DNA of 64,000 nt, taken from positions 2,356,001 through 2,420,000 of the forward strand of contig NZ_BNEM01000001.1 of the NCBI RefSeq assembly GCF_018327705.1. Reading direction: 5' to 3'. Within the stretch, counting starts at the first letter, position 1. Every line of letters starts with the position of its first letter. The position numbers were made by a program, and so were the translations under genes. The stretch comes from Catellatospora sp. TT07R-123 (lineage in GTDB: Bacteria > Actinomycetota > Actinomycetes > Mycobacteriales > Micromonosporaceae). Shown here one piece after another: positions 1-8,085 of this stretch. The notes under the pieces were generated by a model that had not been told where the DNA came from, did not search any database, and saw only the letters and a list, made by a program, of their open reading frames with translations.

Positions 1-1182
1 CTGAGCTCGCCGACCGAGGGCGACGTCGCCGGCCACCTGCGCCAGGCGCGGGCCTGCTACACCTGCAAGGACCGCTACACCCAGGTGGACGCGTTCTACC
101 ACCAGCTGTGCCCACCGTGCGCGCAGCTGAACCGGGAGCGCCGCGAGGCGCGCGCGGACCTGACCGGGCGGCGGGCGCTGCTGACCGGCGGCCGCGCCAA
201 GATCGGCATGTACATCGCGCTGCGGCTGCTGCGCGACGGCGCGCACACCACGATCACCACCCGGTTCCCCAGCGACGCGGTGCGCCGGTTCAAGGCGCAG
301 CCCGACAGCGCGGACTGGCTGCACCGGCTGCGCATCGTCGGCATCGACCTGCGCGACCCGGCGCAGGTGGTGGCGCTGGCCGACTCGGTCGCCGCGCAGG
401 GCCCGCTCGACATCCTGATCAACAACGCGGCGCAGACGGTGCGCCGGTCGCCGCAGGCGTACGCGCAGCTGCTGGCCGCCGAGTCCGCGCCGCTGCCGGA
501 CGGGCCGATGCCGGAGCTGATCGCGTTCGGGCACTACCGGGGCGACAGCCCGGCGGCGGCCGCGATCCAGGCGATGCCGCACCAGCAGCTCAGCCCGGAG
601 CTGGTGACCTCGCTCGCGCTGTCGGCCGGCGGGGCCTCGCTGGAGCGCATCGCCGCCCATACCGCCATCGACGCGGGCGGCCTGGTGCCCGACCTCGACT
701 CCAGCAACAGCTGGGTGCAGGTGGTGCAGGAGGTCGACCCGATCGAGCTGCTGGAAGTGCAGCTGTGCAACGTCACCGCCCCGTTCGTCCTGGTCAGCCG
801 CTTGCGGGCGGCGATGGCCGCGTCCGGCGCGCGGCGCAAGTACGTGGTGAACGTGTCGGCGATGGAAGGGCAGTTCAGCCGCCGGTACAAGGGGCCGGGG
901 CACCCGCACACGAACATGGCCAAGGCCGCCCTGAACATGCTGACGCGCACCAGCGCGGGCGAGATGCTGACCGACGGCATCCTGATGACCGCGGTCGACA
1001 CCGGCTGGATCACCGACGAGCGCCCGCACCCGACCAAGATCCGGCTGGCCGAGGCGGGTTTCCACGCCCCGCTCGACCTGGTCGACGGCGCCGCCCGGGT
1101 GTACGACCCGATCGTGCGCGGCGAGCTCGGCGAGGACCTGTACGGCTGCTTCCTGAAGGACTACAAGCCGTCGCCCTGGTGA
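1..1182 (+). CDS. SDR-family protein with N-terminal Cys4 motif, 5' partial
   Basis: The frame is open from the first base, so the gene starts upstream of the window; a GTG at 85 would cut through the Cys motif and is unlikely to be the start. The visible N-terminus has a paired-cysteine motif (CYTC, 18 residues, then CPPC; bases 55-120) resembling a zinc ribbon. A Rossmann fold follows, with the nucleotide motif TGGRAKIG and the NNAAQT strand typical of short-chain dehydrogenases. The catalytic serine region (NVSAMEG) is present. At the usual YxxxK position the sequence reads TNMAK, so Lys is kept and Tyr is replaced. It is an oxidoreductase-like protein of unknown substrate, possibly not a classical SDR catalyst. 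It converges on the phosphopantetheinyl transferase gene and their 3' ends overlap by about 22 bp. Confidence 0.85.
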   Translation: MSSPTEGDVAGHLRQARACYTCKDRYTQVDAFYHQLCPPCAQLNRERREARADLTGRRALLTGGRAKIGMYIALRLLRDGAHTTITTRFPSDAVRRFKAQPDSADWLHRLRIVGIDLRDPAQVVALADSVAAQGPLDILINNAAQTVRRSPQAYAQLLAAESAPLPDGPMPELIAFGHYRGDSPAAAAIQAMPHQQLSPELVTSLALSAGGASLERIAAHTAIDAGGLVPDLDSSNSWVQVVQEVDPIELLEVQLCNVTAPFVLVSRLRAAMAASGARRKYVVNVSAMEGQFSRRYKGPGHPHTNMAKAALNMLTRTSAGEMLTDGILMTAVDTGWITDERPHPTKIRLAEAGFHAPLDLVDGAARVYDPIVRGELGEDLYGCFLKDYKPSPW

Positions 1183-1868
1183 CCGGCGAGCAGCCCCGAC
1201 CCGTCCCGCTCGGCGACCTCGTCCGGCGCGGCCGCGTCCAGCACGGTCAGCGCCGCCTGGTAGCCGTCCCCCGGTGACAGCGTGTACATGACCGACCCGG
1301 CGACGATCTCGGGCCGCCCGTCGTAGCGGTGCAGCCGGGGCGGCTCGTGCGGGGCGGACACCTCGATCTTCGTCATCGCCGTCCGCAGCCCGTCGCCGGT
1401 GGCCTTGAGCACCGACTCCTTGCGAGTCCAGTACGTGTAGAACCCGGCCTGGTCGGGGATGCCGCGGGCCAGTTCGGCGGGGCTGAGCGCCAGGCGGGAC
1501 AGCCCGGCGACGTCCCGGTCGGGCTGGTTCTGCTCGACGTCGACGCCCAGCGGGCCGCCCCGGCCGAGCACCACCGCGATCCGGTCGCCGGAGTGCGACA
1601 CCGACACGTGCAGGCCGGTGCCGGGCAGTACGGGCCGCCCGTGCGGGACGGCGCAGTCGGGGCAGCCGCGCTCGACCCGTACCCGATGGGGGTCCTGGCC
1701 GAGCTCGCGGCCCGCGGCCAGGCGCAGCAGCGCGGCGGCCGCGGTCTGCCGGGCCTGGTCCTCGGGCCGGCGCAGCGCGGCCCGGCGCTGCCGCTCGCCG
1801 TCGCTGAGCAGCTCCAGGTGCTCGGGCCGGGCGTCGGCCGGGCGGGCCCACCAGACCGCGATCACCAC
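1161..1868 (-). CDS. 4'-phosphopantetheinyl transferase superfamily protein
   Basis: This would transfer phosphopantetheine from CoA to acyl- or peptidyl-carrier proteins, activating fatty-acid, polyketide or peptide synthases. The Sfp-type signature is clear: VSHSGD, then the Mg-binding GVDVE, then the helix YWTRKESVLKATGDGL. At about 235 aa it is normal for Sfp-type enzymes. The start is one of two tandem GTG codons (1868 or 1865) that overlap the stop of the upstream hydrolase gene, so the two genes are probably translationally coupled. No carrier-protein gene is in the window, so the target is unknown. Its 3' end overlaps the convergent SDR gene. Confidence 0.85.
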   Translation of the reverse strand: MVIAVWWARPADARPEHLELLSDGERQRRAALRRPEDQARQTAAAALLRLAAGRELGQDPHRVRVERGCPDCAVPHGRPVLPGTGLHVSVSHSGDRIAVVLGRGGPLGVDVEQNQPDRDVAGLSRLALSPAELARGIPDQAGFYTYWTRKESVLKATGDGLRTAMTKIEVSAPHEPPRLHRYDGRPEIVAGSVMYTLSPGDGYQAALTVLDAAAPDEVAERDGSGLLAGHQGDGL

Positions 1869-2857
1869 TTGGCCTCGAACTTCGACACCCCGGACTTGGT
1901 GGCGTCGCCGGACAGCCGGGCCTTGGCGGCGGTGTCGGCGTACATGGTCCAGCGCAGGAAGTCGGTGATCGTCTTGATGACCTGGTCGAAGCCCTTGGCC
2001 CCCTGGCCCAGGTATTCGCCGTGGCCCTGGCCGAGCAGGGTGAGGAAGCCCTTGGGCCAGCTGGTGCCGGTGTAGGCGCCGCGGCCGGTCTGGTAGGTGA
2101 CGGTCGGGTCCTGGTCGCCGTGCACGAACAGCACCGGCGTGCGGGCGCCCTTGAACGCGCCCATCGAGCCGCCCGCGATGACGACAGCGGCCTTGACCCG
2201 GGTGTCGCGCTTGTTCGCGAGGATTCCGGCGGAGGTGAAGCCGCCCGCGGAGTGGCCGCCGACGGCGACGTGCGCGGCGTCGAGGTGGCCGCGCAGCGGG
2301 TCGCCGGAGGCGGTGTCCAGCTTCAGCACCCGGGTGATCACCTCGCTGGCGTCGGCGGGCTGGTTGCCCATGTCGCCCGCGTTGAACGGGTTGGCGTCGC
2401 GGTTGGTGAACGGGTACGTCGGCCCGGCCACGACGAACCCGGCCGCGGCCAGCCGCCGGGTGATCTGCTCGTAGTAGGCGGGCAGCCCGTGCAGGCCGTG
2501 ACTGAACACCACCAGCGGGAACCGGCCCGGGGCGACCGGCGCGTTCGCCTTCGGCGAGCCCCCGGCCTTGCCGGTGGCCGGATACCAGACGGTGGTGGTC
2601 AGGCTGCGGCCGCCGCGCGACAGTTTCAGCGTGCGTACGCCCACCGCCAGCGCCGCCTTGGGCGCCCCGGCCGGGGCCGACGGCGAGGGGCTGGCGCTGG
2701 GCGGCGCCGGTGTGGCCGAGGCGGCCGCCAGGACCGCGGCGGTGCCGCTCGGAGCAGGCGGGGCGCTGGCGTCGCGCCATCGCGGATCCGTCGACGTGCA
2801 GCCGGCCAGGGCCAGCGTCAGGCACAGGGCGAGGCGGGTGAGGGGTCGGACCGGCAC
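1862..2857 (-). CDS. Secreted lipoprotein alpha/beta hydrolase, dienelactone hydrolase/cutinase-like
   Basis: The predicted exported serine hydrolase starts with a hydrophobic stretch ending in lipobox LALAGC, which implies lipid-anchoring on the outer membrane face. An Ala/Pro/Ser-rich linker follows. The catalytic domain has FSHGLHG (oxyanion-hole region), the nucleophile elbow GGHSAGG, an acid in HGDQD and a His in QGHGEY, in the order expected for the Ser-Asp-His triad. This arrangement resembles bacterial dienelactone-hydrolase, PET-hydrolase-like and platelet-activating-factor-acetylhydrolase-like enzymes; the substrate is unknown. I chose GTG 2857, which gives a compact signal sequence; an in-frame ATG at 2911 would add 18 charged residues. 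The stop overlaps the start of the phosphopantetheinyl transferase gene. Confidence 0.8.
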   Translation of the reverse strand: MPVRPLTRLALCLTLALAGCTSTDPRWRDASAPPAPSGTAAVLAAASATPAPPSASPSPSAPAGAPKAALAVGVRTLKLSRGGRSLTTTVWYPATGKAGGSPKANAPVAPGRFPLVVFSHGLHGLPAYYEQITRRLAAAGFVVAGPTYPFTNRDANPFNAGDMGNQPADASEVITRVLKLDTASGDPLRGHLDAAHVAVGGHSAGGFTSAGILANKRDTRVKAAVVIAGGSMGAFKGARTPVLFVHGDQDPTVTYQTGRGAYTGTSWPKGFLTLLGQGHGEYLGQGAKGFDQVIKTITDFLRWTMYADTAAKARLSGDATKSGVSKFEAKW

Positions 2858-2902
2858 GGCGCCGAGCCTAGCGCCCCACCCCGCTCCGCGTCGCGGGGTG
2901 CG

Positions 2903-2946
2903 GAAGGGCACCTTCGGATCGGAGTCCGATGTGGAAGGTGCCCTTC
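2903..2946. repeat. GAAGGGCACCTTC palindromic repeat, copy A; probable terminator
   Basis: Arms 2903-2915 (GAAGGGCACCTTC) and 2934-2946 (GAAGGTGCCCTTC) are perfect reverse complements. They enclose a second small palindrome (ATCGGAGTCCGAT, 2918-2930). The element follows the end of the minus-strand sugar dehydrogenase gene and precedes the hydrolase start, so it could terminate the former. Related copies are at 54022-54069 and, in altered arrangement, 11163-11222. Confidence 0.75.
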
Positions 2947-2965
2947 TTAACCGCCGTTCCGCGTA

Positions 2966-5038
2966 CTACTTGACCTTGATTTTGACGGGCATGCTGCGGT
3001 CGGAGCCGACCCGGCCGTACAGCGTGTACTCCCCCGGCTTGAGCGCCGGACCGGCCGCCACCCGCATCGCGCCCTTGACGCAGGCCGAGCTCGACTTGCC
3101 GTTCCAGCCCACGTTGACCACCAGCTCCCGGCCCGGGGCCAGGTTCACCACCTGGTGGCCGCGCGGGGCGCCGCAGTCGTCGGAGGACCACACCTTGTCC
3201 GTGCCGTGGGTGATGAACAGCTCCTGCGCGTCGGCGCCGACGTCGCGGCCGCACGCCTGCTTCGAGCCGTTCTTGATCACCAGGGTGAGGCTGGTGCCGA
3301 CACCCTTGGCCAGCTCGGCCTTGCCCGCCCGCGCGGTGACCTGCAGGTCGCCGTCGGTGCACTCGGCCTTCGAGCCCGCCGGGCGGTCGCCGCGGTCGCC
3401 GCCGACATACCGCACCCGGAAGATCTTGGCCATGGGTGCGGCCGGGTCGAAGCTGTCCTCGGCGTACAGGCCGGTGAAGTAGAGCGCGTCCGGGCCCGCG
3501 ACCAGGCCCGCGATGCTGGTCTTGCCGTAGCCGTTGTATTCGATCAGGGCCTTGGGCGCCCCGACCGTGCCGTTGGCGTTGAACGTGAACTCCACGATCC
3601 GCTTGCCCCGCTCCTGCGGGCCGGTGGCGAAGGTGGGGCCGCTCTCGGAGACGTACGCGTGGCCGTACTTCTCCTTCGGGAACCCGGCGCCCTGGTAGTT
3701 CTCCGACTGCACGAACGTGATGTTGACCGGGGCGTGGGTGACCGGCCAGTTGTACAGGGCGCGCTTGCGCAGGGTCTCGCCGCCGACGTCCCAGCCGTAG
3801 TCGGCGCCCTTGACCACCCGGGCGAACCGGTCGTTGGACGACGGCCCGTTCTCCACCGAGTAGTGCTGGCCGTCGGCGGCCCGCCAGGCCCCGCCGAACG
3901 GGTTGCGGAAGCCCGACGCCCAGACGTAGTCGCGCGCCTTCTTCTTGTCGGCGGCGTCGAAGAACGGGTTGTCCTCCGGCGCGGTGCCGTCGAGGTTCAT
4001 CCGCAGCACCTTGCCGCGCATCGAGTCGATCTTGCGAGCCGAGCTGGGGGTGAAGCCGTCGCCCATGTGCACGTACAGCTTGCCGTCCGGGCCGATCGTC
4101 AGGTTCGAGATCTGGTGCGACGCCTCCTGCGACTCGCCCTTCATCTCGATGACCGTGGTCGCGGTCGCGGCGGTGAAGCCGCCGTCCTCGCTGTGGAAGC
4201 GCACGATCTTCGGGTACGTCTGCGCGCCGCTGCGGAACAGCATGCTGGCGAAGACGTCGCCGGTCTTCGGCTCCACCACGATGCCGGTCAGGCCGATCTC
4301 CCCCGCGCCGGGGAAGTTGCCGCGCGGATCAAAGTTCAGCAGGTCCTTGGCGTACGTGCTGACCTGGAAGTCGCCCCGGACGACCTTGATCGTGCCGTAC
4401 AGCTCGGTCACGTAGAACATCGGCTTGCCGGGGCTGACGTTGTGCTCGGGCACCATCGCGATGTTGACCGGCAGCGAGAGCCCGCCCGCGACCTCCTCAA
4501 CCTTGTACCCGGGCTGCTTGACCACCCACTGCTTAGCCCCGGGCAGCGGCTTGCGCTCCTTGTCGGTGTGGAACGGCCGCGCCGTGTACGCGCTCCACTG
4601 CGTGGCCGCGTCGCCGCTGGAGTCCTTGTGCCGCACCCGCAGCTCGTAGTCGCGGTCGGGCAGCAGGTCGCGCCGGTCGGCGAAGGCGTTCTCGAACATG
4701 CCGTCGCCCAGGTGCGCGTGCGTCTTCTGCACGCCGCCGATGCAGTCGCTGAACCACACCCGCTCGTGCGGCTGGGCGGTCCAGATCTCCCAGTCGGTGC
4801 AGACGTGCTCACTGGCGGCGTCGGCGTCCTGCATCGGCCGCGTCTCCATGTGCACGTCGGCGGCGCTGACGAGCTGTCCGTCCGCGGCCGGCTCGGTGAT
4901 CACCGGTTGCAGTGGCGCGACCGAGGACGGTTTGGCCTGGCCGGCCTGGTTCTGGCAGGCGACGAATACTCCGGCGAACGTCAGCAGGAGCACTGCCAGC
5001 ACCGATTCGCCCGCGATCGCGATCTTCCGCGCGTCCAT
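2966..5038 (-). CDS. Secreted PQQ-dependent sugar dehydrogenase-type beta-propeller protein, DUF4232-like C-terminus
   Basis: The 690 aa protein starts at ATG 5038, preceded by a GGGGG-rich ribosome binding site. The N-terminus is a membrane or lipoprotein-type signal (…GVFVACQN). An extracellular beta-sandwich-like region (HMETRPMQ…CTDWEIW) follows. The central propeller has glucose/sorbosone-dehydrogenase hallmarks: NIAMVPE, GEIGLTGIVVEP, SHQISNLTIGPDGKLY and GFRNPFGGAWR. These enzymes oxidise sugars or aldoses outside the cell with PQQ; substrate and cofactor use here are inferred. The C-terminal ~130 residues look like a DUF4232-type beta domain with paired Cys. It is a clear paralogue of the gene at 22182-24962, which carries a different C-terminal module. 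The gene is divergent from the DUF1254 gene across a 139-bp region. Confidence 0.8.
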   Translation of the reverse strand: MDARKIAIAGESVLAVLLLTFAGVFVACQNQAGQAKPSSVAPLQPVITEPAADGQLVSAADVHMETRPMQDADAASEHVCTDWEIWTAQPHERVWFSDCIGGVQKTHAHLGDGMFENAFADRRDLLPDRDYELRVRHKDSSGDAATQWSAYTARPFHTDKERKPLPGAKQWVVKQPGYKVEEVAGGLSLPVNIAMVPEHNVSPGKPMFYVTELYGTIKVVRGDFQVSTYAKDLLNFDPRGNFPGAGEIGLTGIVVEPKTGDVFASMLFRSGAQTYPKIVRFHSEDGGFTAATATTVIEMKGESQEASHQISNLTIGPDGKLYVHMGDGFTPSSARKIDSMRGKVLRMNLDGTAPEDNPFFDAADKKKARDYVWASGFRNPFGGAWRAADGQHYSVENGPSSNDRFARVVKGADYGWDVGGETLRKRALYNWPVTHAPVNITFVQSENYQGAGFPKEKYGHAYVSESGPTFATGPQERGKRIVEFTFNANGTVGAPKALIEYNGYGKTSIAGLVAGPDALYFTGLYAEDSFDPAAPMAKIFRVRYVGGDRGDRPAGSKAECTDGDLQVTARAGKAELAKGVGTSLTLVIKNGSKQACGRDVGADAQELFITHGTDKVWSSDDCGAPRGHQVVNLAPGRELVVNVGWNGKSSSACVKGAMRVAAGPALKPGEYTLYGRVGSDRSMPVKIKVK

Positions 5039-5177
5039 GACGTTCCCCCGACAGTCCGTTCGCAACTCGGCGAGGTTACAAAGATCAGCTCGGATTGCGG
5101 GTGTAACACGCCCAGTTCTTGGCAATTGATATCGTTTTGTACTATTCACAACTCGTACGAGCGGCGGAGGACGCGCC
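5039..5177. promoter_or_regulatory. Divergent intergenic region, AT-rich core
   Basis: This 139-bp spacer separates the start of the minus-strand dehydrogenase from the start of the plus-strand DUF1254 gene, so it must hold promoters for both. It has an unusually AT-rich core for this genome (about 5110-5155). Within it, TTGGCA at 5119-5124 lies upstream of TACTAT, a possible -35/-10 pair for the rightward gene, although the spacing is short. No clear operator was seen. Confidence 0.35.
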
Positions 5178-6641
5178 ATGACCGATGACCTCACCGCGCT
5201 CGCCGCCGACGCCTACGTCTACGGGTATCCGCTGGTCTGCAACCTGGACGAGATCGAGTCGCTGTCCGCCAAGGGGCTGGGGGCGGTCCCGCCCGCGCCG
5301 TACAACACGTTCGGCCACGCCCGCGAGCTGGCCGACCCGTGCATGCGCTTCGTCTCGATCAACAACGACACGCTCTACTCGATGGCGCCGCTCGACCTGT
5401 CCGGCGGGCCGCTGCTGCTGCACGTGCCCGACACCGACGGCGCCTACTACGTGCTCCAGTTCATCGACGCGTGGACCGACAACGTGGCCTACGTCGGACG
5501 GCGTGCCACGGGCACCGGCGAGGGGACATACCTGGTCACCGGGCCGGGCTGGACCGGGGCCGCGCCCGAGGGCGTGCCCGTGATCGCCATGCCGACGGCG
5601 GTCGGGGCCGTCGTCGGCCGCAACGCCTGCGCCGGGCCCGACGACCTGGCCCGGGTCGAGGCGATCCAGCGGCGGCTCACGCTCACCCCGACCGGGACCG
5701 GGCACCGGCTCGCCGGACTGCCCGCCCCGGACCCGGACGTCCCGGCCGAGCTGCTGTTCTGGGAGAAGCTGCGGGTGCGGCTGGCGGCCAACCCGCCCGC
5801 CGCCGACGACCTCGCCCACCAGCGGCGGTTCAAGCCGCTGGGCCTGCTGTCGGCAGGCCCGTCACCGTACGCCGACCCCGACGACCGCCTGGCCGCCGCC
5901 CTGGCCGCCGGGGCCGCCCGCGGCGGTCAGCACGTCGACCAGCTCAGCCGGACCCCGTTCGCCGCACCGGTCGACGGCTGGGTCGTGGACCCGCACGGCT
6001 TCGACTACAACCGCCACTTCTTCGGCATCGGCACGCTCGACAGCCCGCAGTGGAAGATCTCCGACCCCCACCGGGCGTACGAGCTGCGCGCCGCCGCCGC
6101 CCGCGCCGGGCTGTGGGGCAACCACGGCTACGAGGCCGTCTACGCGATGACCTACACCGACGGCGGCGGGCAGCCGCTGGACGGCACCCGGGCCTACCGG
6201 CTGCGCTTCACCGCCCCGCCGCCGGTCGAGGCCTTCTGGTCGGTCACCATGTACGACCTGCCCGACTTCTACCTGGTCGGCAATCCGATCGGCCGCTACT
6301 CGATCGGCGACCGCACCCCGGGCCTGACCTGGGGCGACGACGACTCGCTGACCATCGCCCTGCAACCGGACCGCCCCGCCGGCGACCTGTCCGCCAACTG
6401 GCTGCCCACCCCACCCGGCCCGTTCCGCCCGGTCCTGCGCATGTACCAGCCCCGCCCCGAAATCCTGGACGGCACCTACCGCATACCCCCCCATCACCCC
6501 CGCCTGACCCTCCACCACCGCCCCGCCGCGCGGGCTGGCGTGGGTGCAGTTTCGGGGAAAGTGCAGGAATCTTGGCCGGCGGTTTCTGTTGGCTGTTGCA
6601 ACGAGGTATGGATCTTGGAGGATCGGATTCATGCCCGGTAG
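5178..6641 (+). CDS. DUF1254/DUF1214 domain protein with repeat- and IS-derived C-terminal tail
   Basis: This matches the DUF1254-DUF1214 family: an N-terminal AADAYVYGYPLV motif, then NTFGHARELADP and NNDTLYSMAPLDL, with a C-terminal DUF1214-like domain (AFWSVTMYDLPDFYLVGNP and RPVLRMYQPRPEILDGTYR). Family members are often called heme- or metal-associated, but their biochemistry is poorly defined. The start ATG 5178 has a GGAGG sequence 8 nt upstream. The natural end of such proteins is close to the TYRIPP motif. Here the frame continues about 50 residues through the palindromic repeat (from 6544) and 51 bp into the left end of the IS30-family element, stopping at 6641. The last ~30 residues are therefore probably not native. 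Whether the protein still works is unknown. Confidence 0.8.
   Translation: MTDDLTALAADAYVYGYPLVCNLDEIESLSAKGLGAVPPAPYNTFGHARELADPCMRFVSINNDTLYSMAPLDLSGGPLLLHVPDTDGAYYVLQFIDAWTDNVAYVGRRATGTGEGTYLVTGPGWTGAAPEGVPVIAMPTAVGAVVGRNACAGPDDLARVEAIQRRLTLTPTGTGHRLAGLPAPDPDVPAELLFWEKLRVRLAANPPAADDLAHQRRFKPLGLLSAGPSPYADPDDRLAAALAAGAARGGQHVDQLSRTPFAAPVDGWVVDPHGFDYNRHFFGIGTLDSPQWKISDPHRAYELRAAAARAGLWGNHGYEAVYAMTYTDGGGQPLDGTRAYRLRFTAPPPVEAFWSVTMYDLPDFYLVGNPIGRYSIGDRTPGLTWGDDDSLTIALQPDRPAGDLSANWLPTPPGPFRPVLRMYQPRPEILDGTYRIPPHHPRLTLHHRPAARAGVGAVSGKVQESWPAVSVGCCNEVWILEDRIHAR
6544..6590. repeat. Left half of GTGCAGTTTC palindromic repeat, split by the IS
   Basis: The arm 6544-6565 is a perfect reverse complement of 7765-7786 on the other side of the IS30-family element. 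The next bases (GGAATCTTGGCCGGCG) match the uninterrupted copy at 42299-42374. This indicates host repeat DNA rather than IS sequence. Confidence 0.75.
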
Positions 6642-7746
6642 ACGTTTGACTTCGCAGGAGCGCGCCCAGATCGAGGTGTTGTTCGGTCAGGGGCTGCGTT
6701 ATGCCCAGATCGCGGCGGTGATCGGCCGTGACCGTACGACGGTGTGGCGGGAGGTGACCCGTAACAACGCCTACCAGGGTGCGCACGCGCCTGGTGGTGC
6801 CTGGCATCCGCGCGGCCGGGCCGCCGGATGTCCGGCGACCGGGCGGTGGGGTGGGGGCTATCGATGGAAGTACTGCCACGAGTTCGCCCAGCGTCGGGCC
6901 GACAAGCGGGCCCGGCGCCCGCGTGATGGCAGGCTGCGCGCCCGGCGCAGCCGTACGATGGCACCGCTGTGGCACCTGGTGAAGCAGCGGCTGGCCCAGC
7001 GGTGGTCGCCGGTGCAGGTCGCCCGGTCGCTGCGCATCGACTACGCCGATCAGCCGGAGTGTTGGGTGTCGCACGAGACGATCTACCAGGCGATCTACTA
7101 CCAGGCCCGGGGCGGGATGCGTGAGGAACTGGCCCGGCAGGTCGCGCTGCGTTCCGGCCGGGCGGCCCGCAAGCCGCAGTCGAGGGCGGCCACGGCCACA
7201 CGCGCGGCCAGGCCGTGGGTCGCCGATCTGCACATCTCGGCCCGCCCGGCCGAGGCCGCCGACCGGGCCGTGCCCGGCCACTGGGAAGGCGACCTGATCA
7301 TCGGCGCCCGCGGCACCAGCGCGATCATCACCCTGGTCGAACGCGCCACCCGCTACGTCATGCTCGGCGCCCTGCCCGAATCACGCATCAGCGACAACGT
7401 CACCGACGTCCTCATCACCCTGATGAACCGCCTACCCGACGAACTACGCAAGACCCTGACCTGGGACCAGGGCGCCGAGATGGCCCGCCACGCCCGGTTC
7501 ACCCTGGCCACCGACTGCAAGGTCTACTTCTGCGACCCCCACTCGCCCTGGCAACGCGGCAGCAACGAGAACACCAACGGCCTGCTACGCCAGTACTTCC
7601 CCCGCTCCAGCACCGACTTCCGCAAATACAGCCAGGACGAACTCGACGCGGTCGCCCGAGAACTCAACGGACGACCGCGCCAAACCCTCGACTGGCAAAA
7701 CCCCGCCGAACGACTCAACCAGTACCTCGTTGCAACAACCGCTTGA
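6591..7746 (+). mobile_element. IS30-family insertion sequence, copy 1
   Basis: The element is about 1.15 kb and carries one intact transposase gene. The likely terminal inverted repeats are 6591-6608 (GGCTGTTGCAACGAGGTA) and the complement of 7723-7740, with one mismatch in 18 bp. GTTGCA-type termini overlapping the 3' end of the transposase are usual for IS30 relatives. The transposase stop (7744-7746) lies just beyond the recognised right repeat. No convincing target duplication was seen. The element sits in the loop of a long palindromic host repeat. The alternative, that the outer 22-bp arms are the true IS ends, is less likely because intact outer repeats exist without a transposase. 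Confidence 0.8.
6631..7746 (+). CDS. IS30-family transposase (DDE), intact
   Basis: The 371-aa transposase starts at ATG 6631 behind GGAGGAT. The N-terminal helix-turn-helix (LTSQERAQIEVLFGQGLRYA, then IGRDRTTVWREV) is typical of IS30 proteins. The DDE catalytic core follows: WEGDLIIGA for the first Asp, TWDQGAEM for the second, and NENTNGLLRQYFPR for the Glu. The conserved HSPWQRGSNENTNG block is intact. No frameshift or internal stop was seen, so the element may be functional. The C-terminal codons (…VATTA) overlap the right terminal repeat. The second IS30-family copy at 42457-43515 encodes a related but clearly different protein, so these are two distinct elements. Confidence 0.93.
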   Translation: MPGRRLTSQERAQIEVLFGQGLRYAQIAAVIGRDRTTVWREVTRNNAYQGAHAPGGAWHPRGRAAGCPATGRWGGGYRWKYCHEFAQRRADKRARRPRDGRLRARRSRTMAPLWHLVKQRLAQRWSPVQVARSLRIDYADQPECWVSHETIYQAIYYQARGGMREELARQVALRSGRAARKPQSRAATATRAARPWVADLHISARPAEAADRAVPGHWEGDLIIGARGTSAIITLVERATRYVMLGALPESRISDNVTDVLITLMNRLPDELRKTLTWDQGAEMARHARFTLATDCKVYFCDPHSPWQRGSNENTNGLLRQYFPRSSTDFRKYSQDELDAVARELNGRPRQTLDWQNPAERLNQYLVATTA

Positions 7747-7982
7747 GCCGGCCGCCCACGTTCGTGCACTTTCCCCGAAACTGCACCCACTATGGCCGAG
7801 TCGGAGTGGTCACGGACTGTTCAGGTCAGCCAGCAGGGCCAGATCGATGTCCTGGATGGGAATGTCGCGCTCAGCAGGACATCGCCTCCGAGCGATCCTG
7901 TGCAGCCACGCTCACCGCCAGGGCCAGCGCGAGCTTGACGGTCTCCCGTGGACCAGGTCGCTGCCTTCATCAACCTAGCCAA

Positions 7983-7996
7983 CCTTATGCATAAGG
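7983..7996. promoter_or_regulatory. Perfect 14-bp palindrome, candidate GntR operator
   Basis: CCTTATGCATAAGG is a perfect palindrome and AT-rich for this genome. It lies about 90 bp upstream of the GntR-family start and is the kind of symmetric site such regulators bind, so autoregulation is plausible. Binding is inferred, not shown. Confidence 0.45.
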
Positions 7997-7997
7997 C

Positions 7998-8031
7998 AAC
8001 ATCAGCAGGCGTCCAGAGGCATGCTGATGTT
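7998..8031. promoter_or_regulatory. Inverted repeat AACATCAGCA / TGCTGATGTT upstream of the GntR gene
   Basis: Perfect 10-bp arms at 7998-8007 and 8022-8031 are separated by 14 bp, two bases downstream of the 14-bp palindrome. The pair could be a second operator or a 5' leader hairpin of the GntR gene. Confidence 0.4.
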
Positions 8032-8085
8032 TGCGGTATGGGCACACACATGGTCCATTTGTCCCCGCGGACCAGGGAGAAGCAC

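Larger units (their letters stand above)
7747..8085. other. Intergenic region: right half of the split repeat, possible gene remnant, operator-like palindromes
   Basis: The right arm of the split palindromic repeat occupies 7765-7786. The stretch 7790-7950 shows no convincing gene. On the minus strand two overlapping frames give helical fragments (ETVKLALALAVSVAAQ, then IPIQDIDLALLADLNSP). These could be the decayed 3' end of a gene damaged near the insertion, but this is weak. The last part holds two perfect palindromes in front of the GntR gene, listed separately. Confidence 0.4.

Noticed and set aside
7790-7950. A possible pseudogene on the minus strand
   Set aside because: Fragments are short, need a frameshift and have no recognised domain, so it is mentioned only within the intergenic entry.
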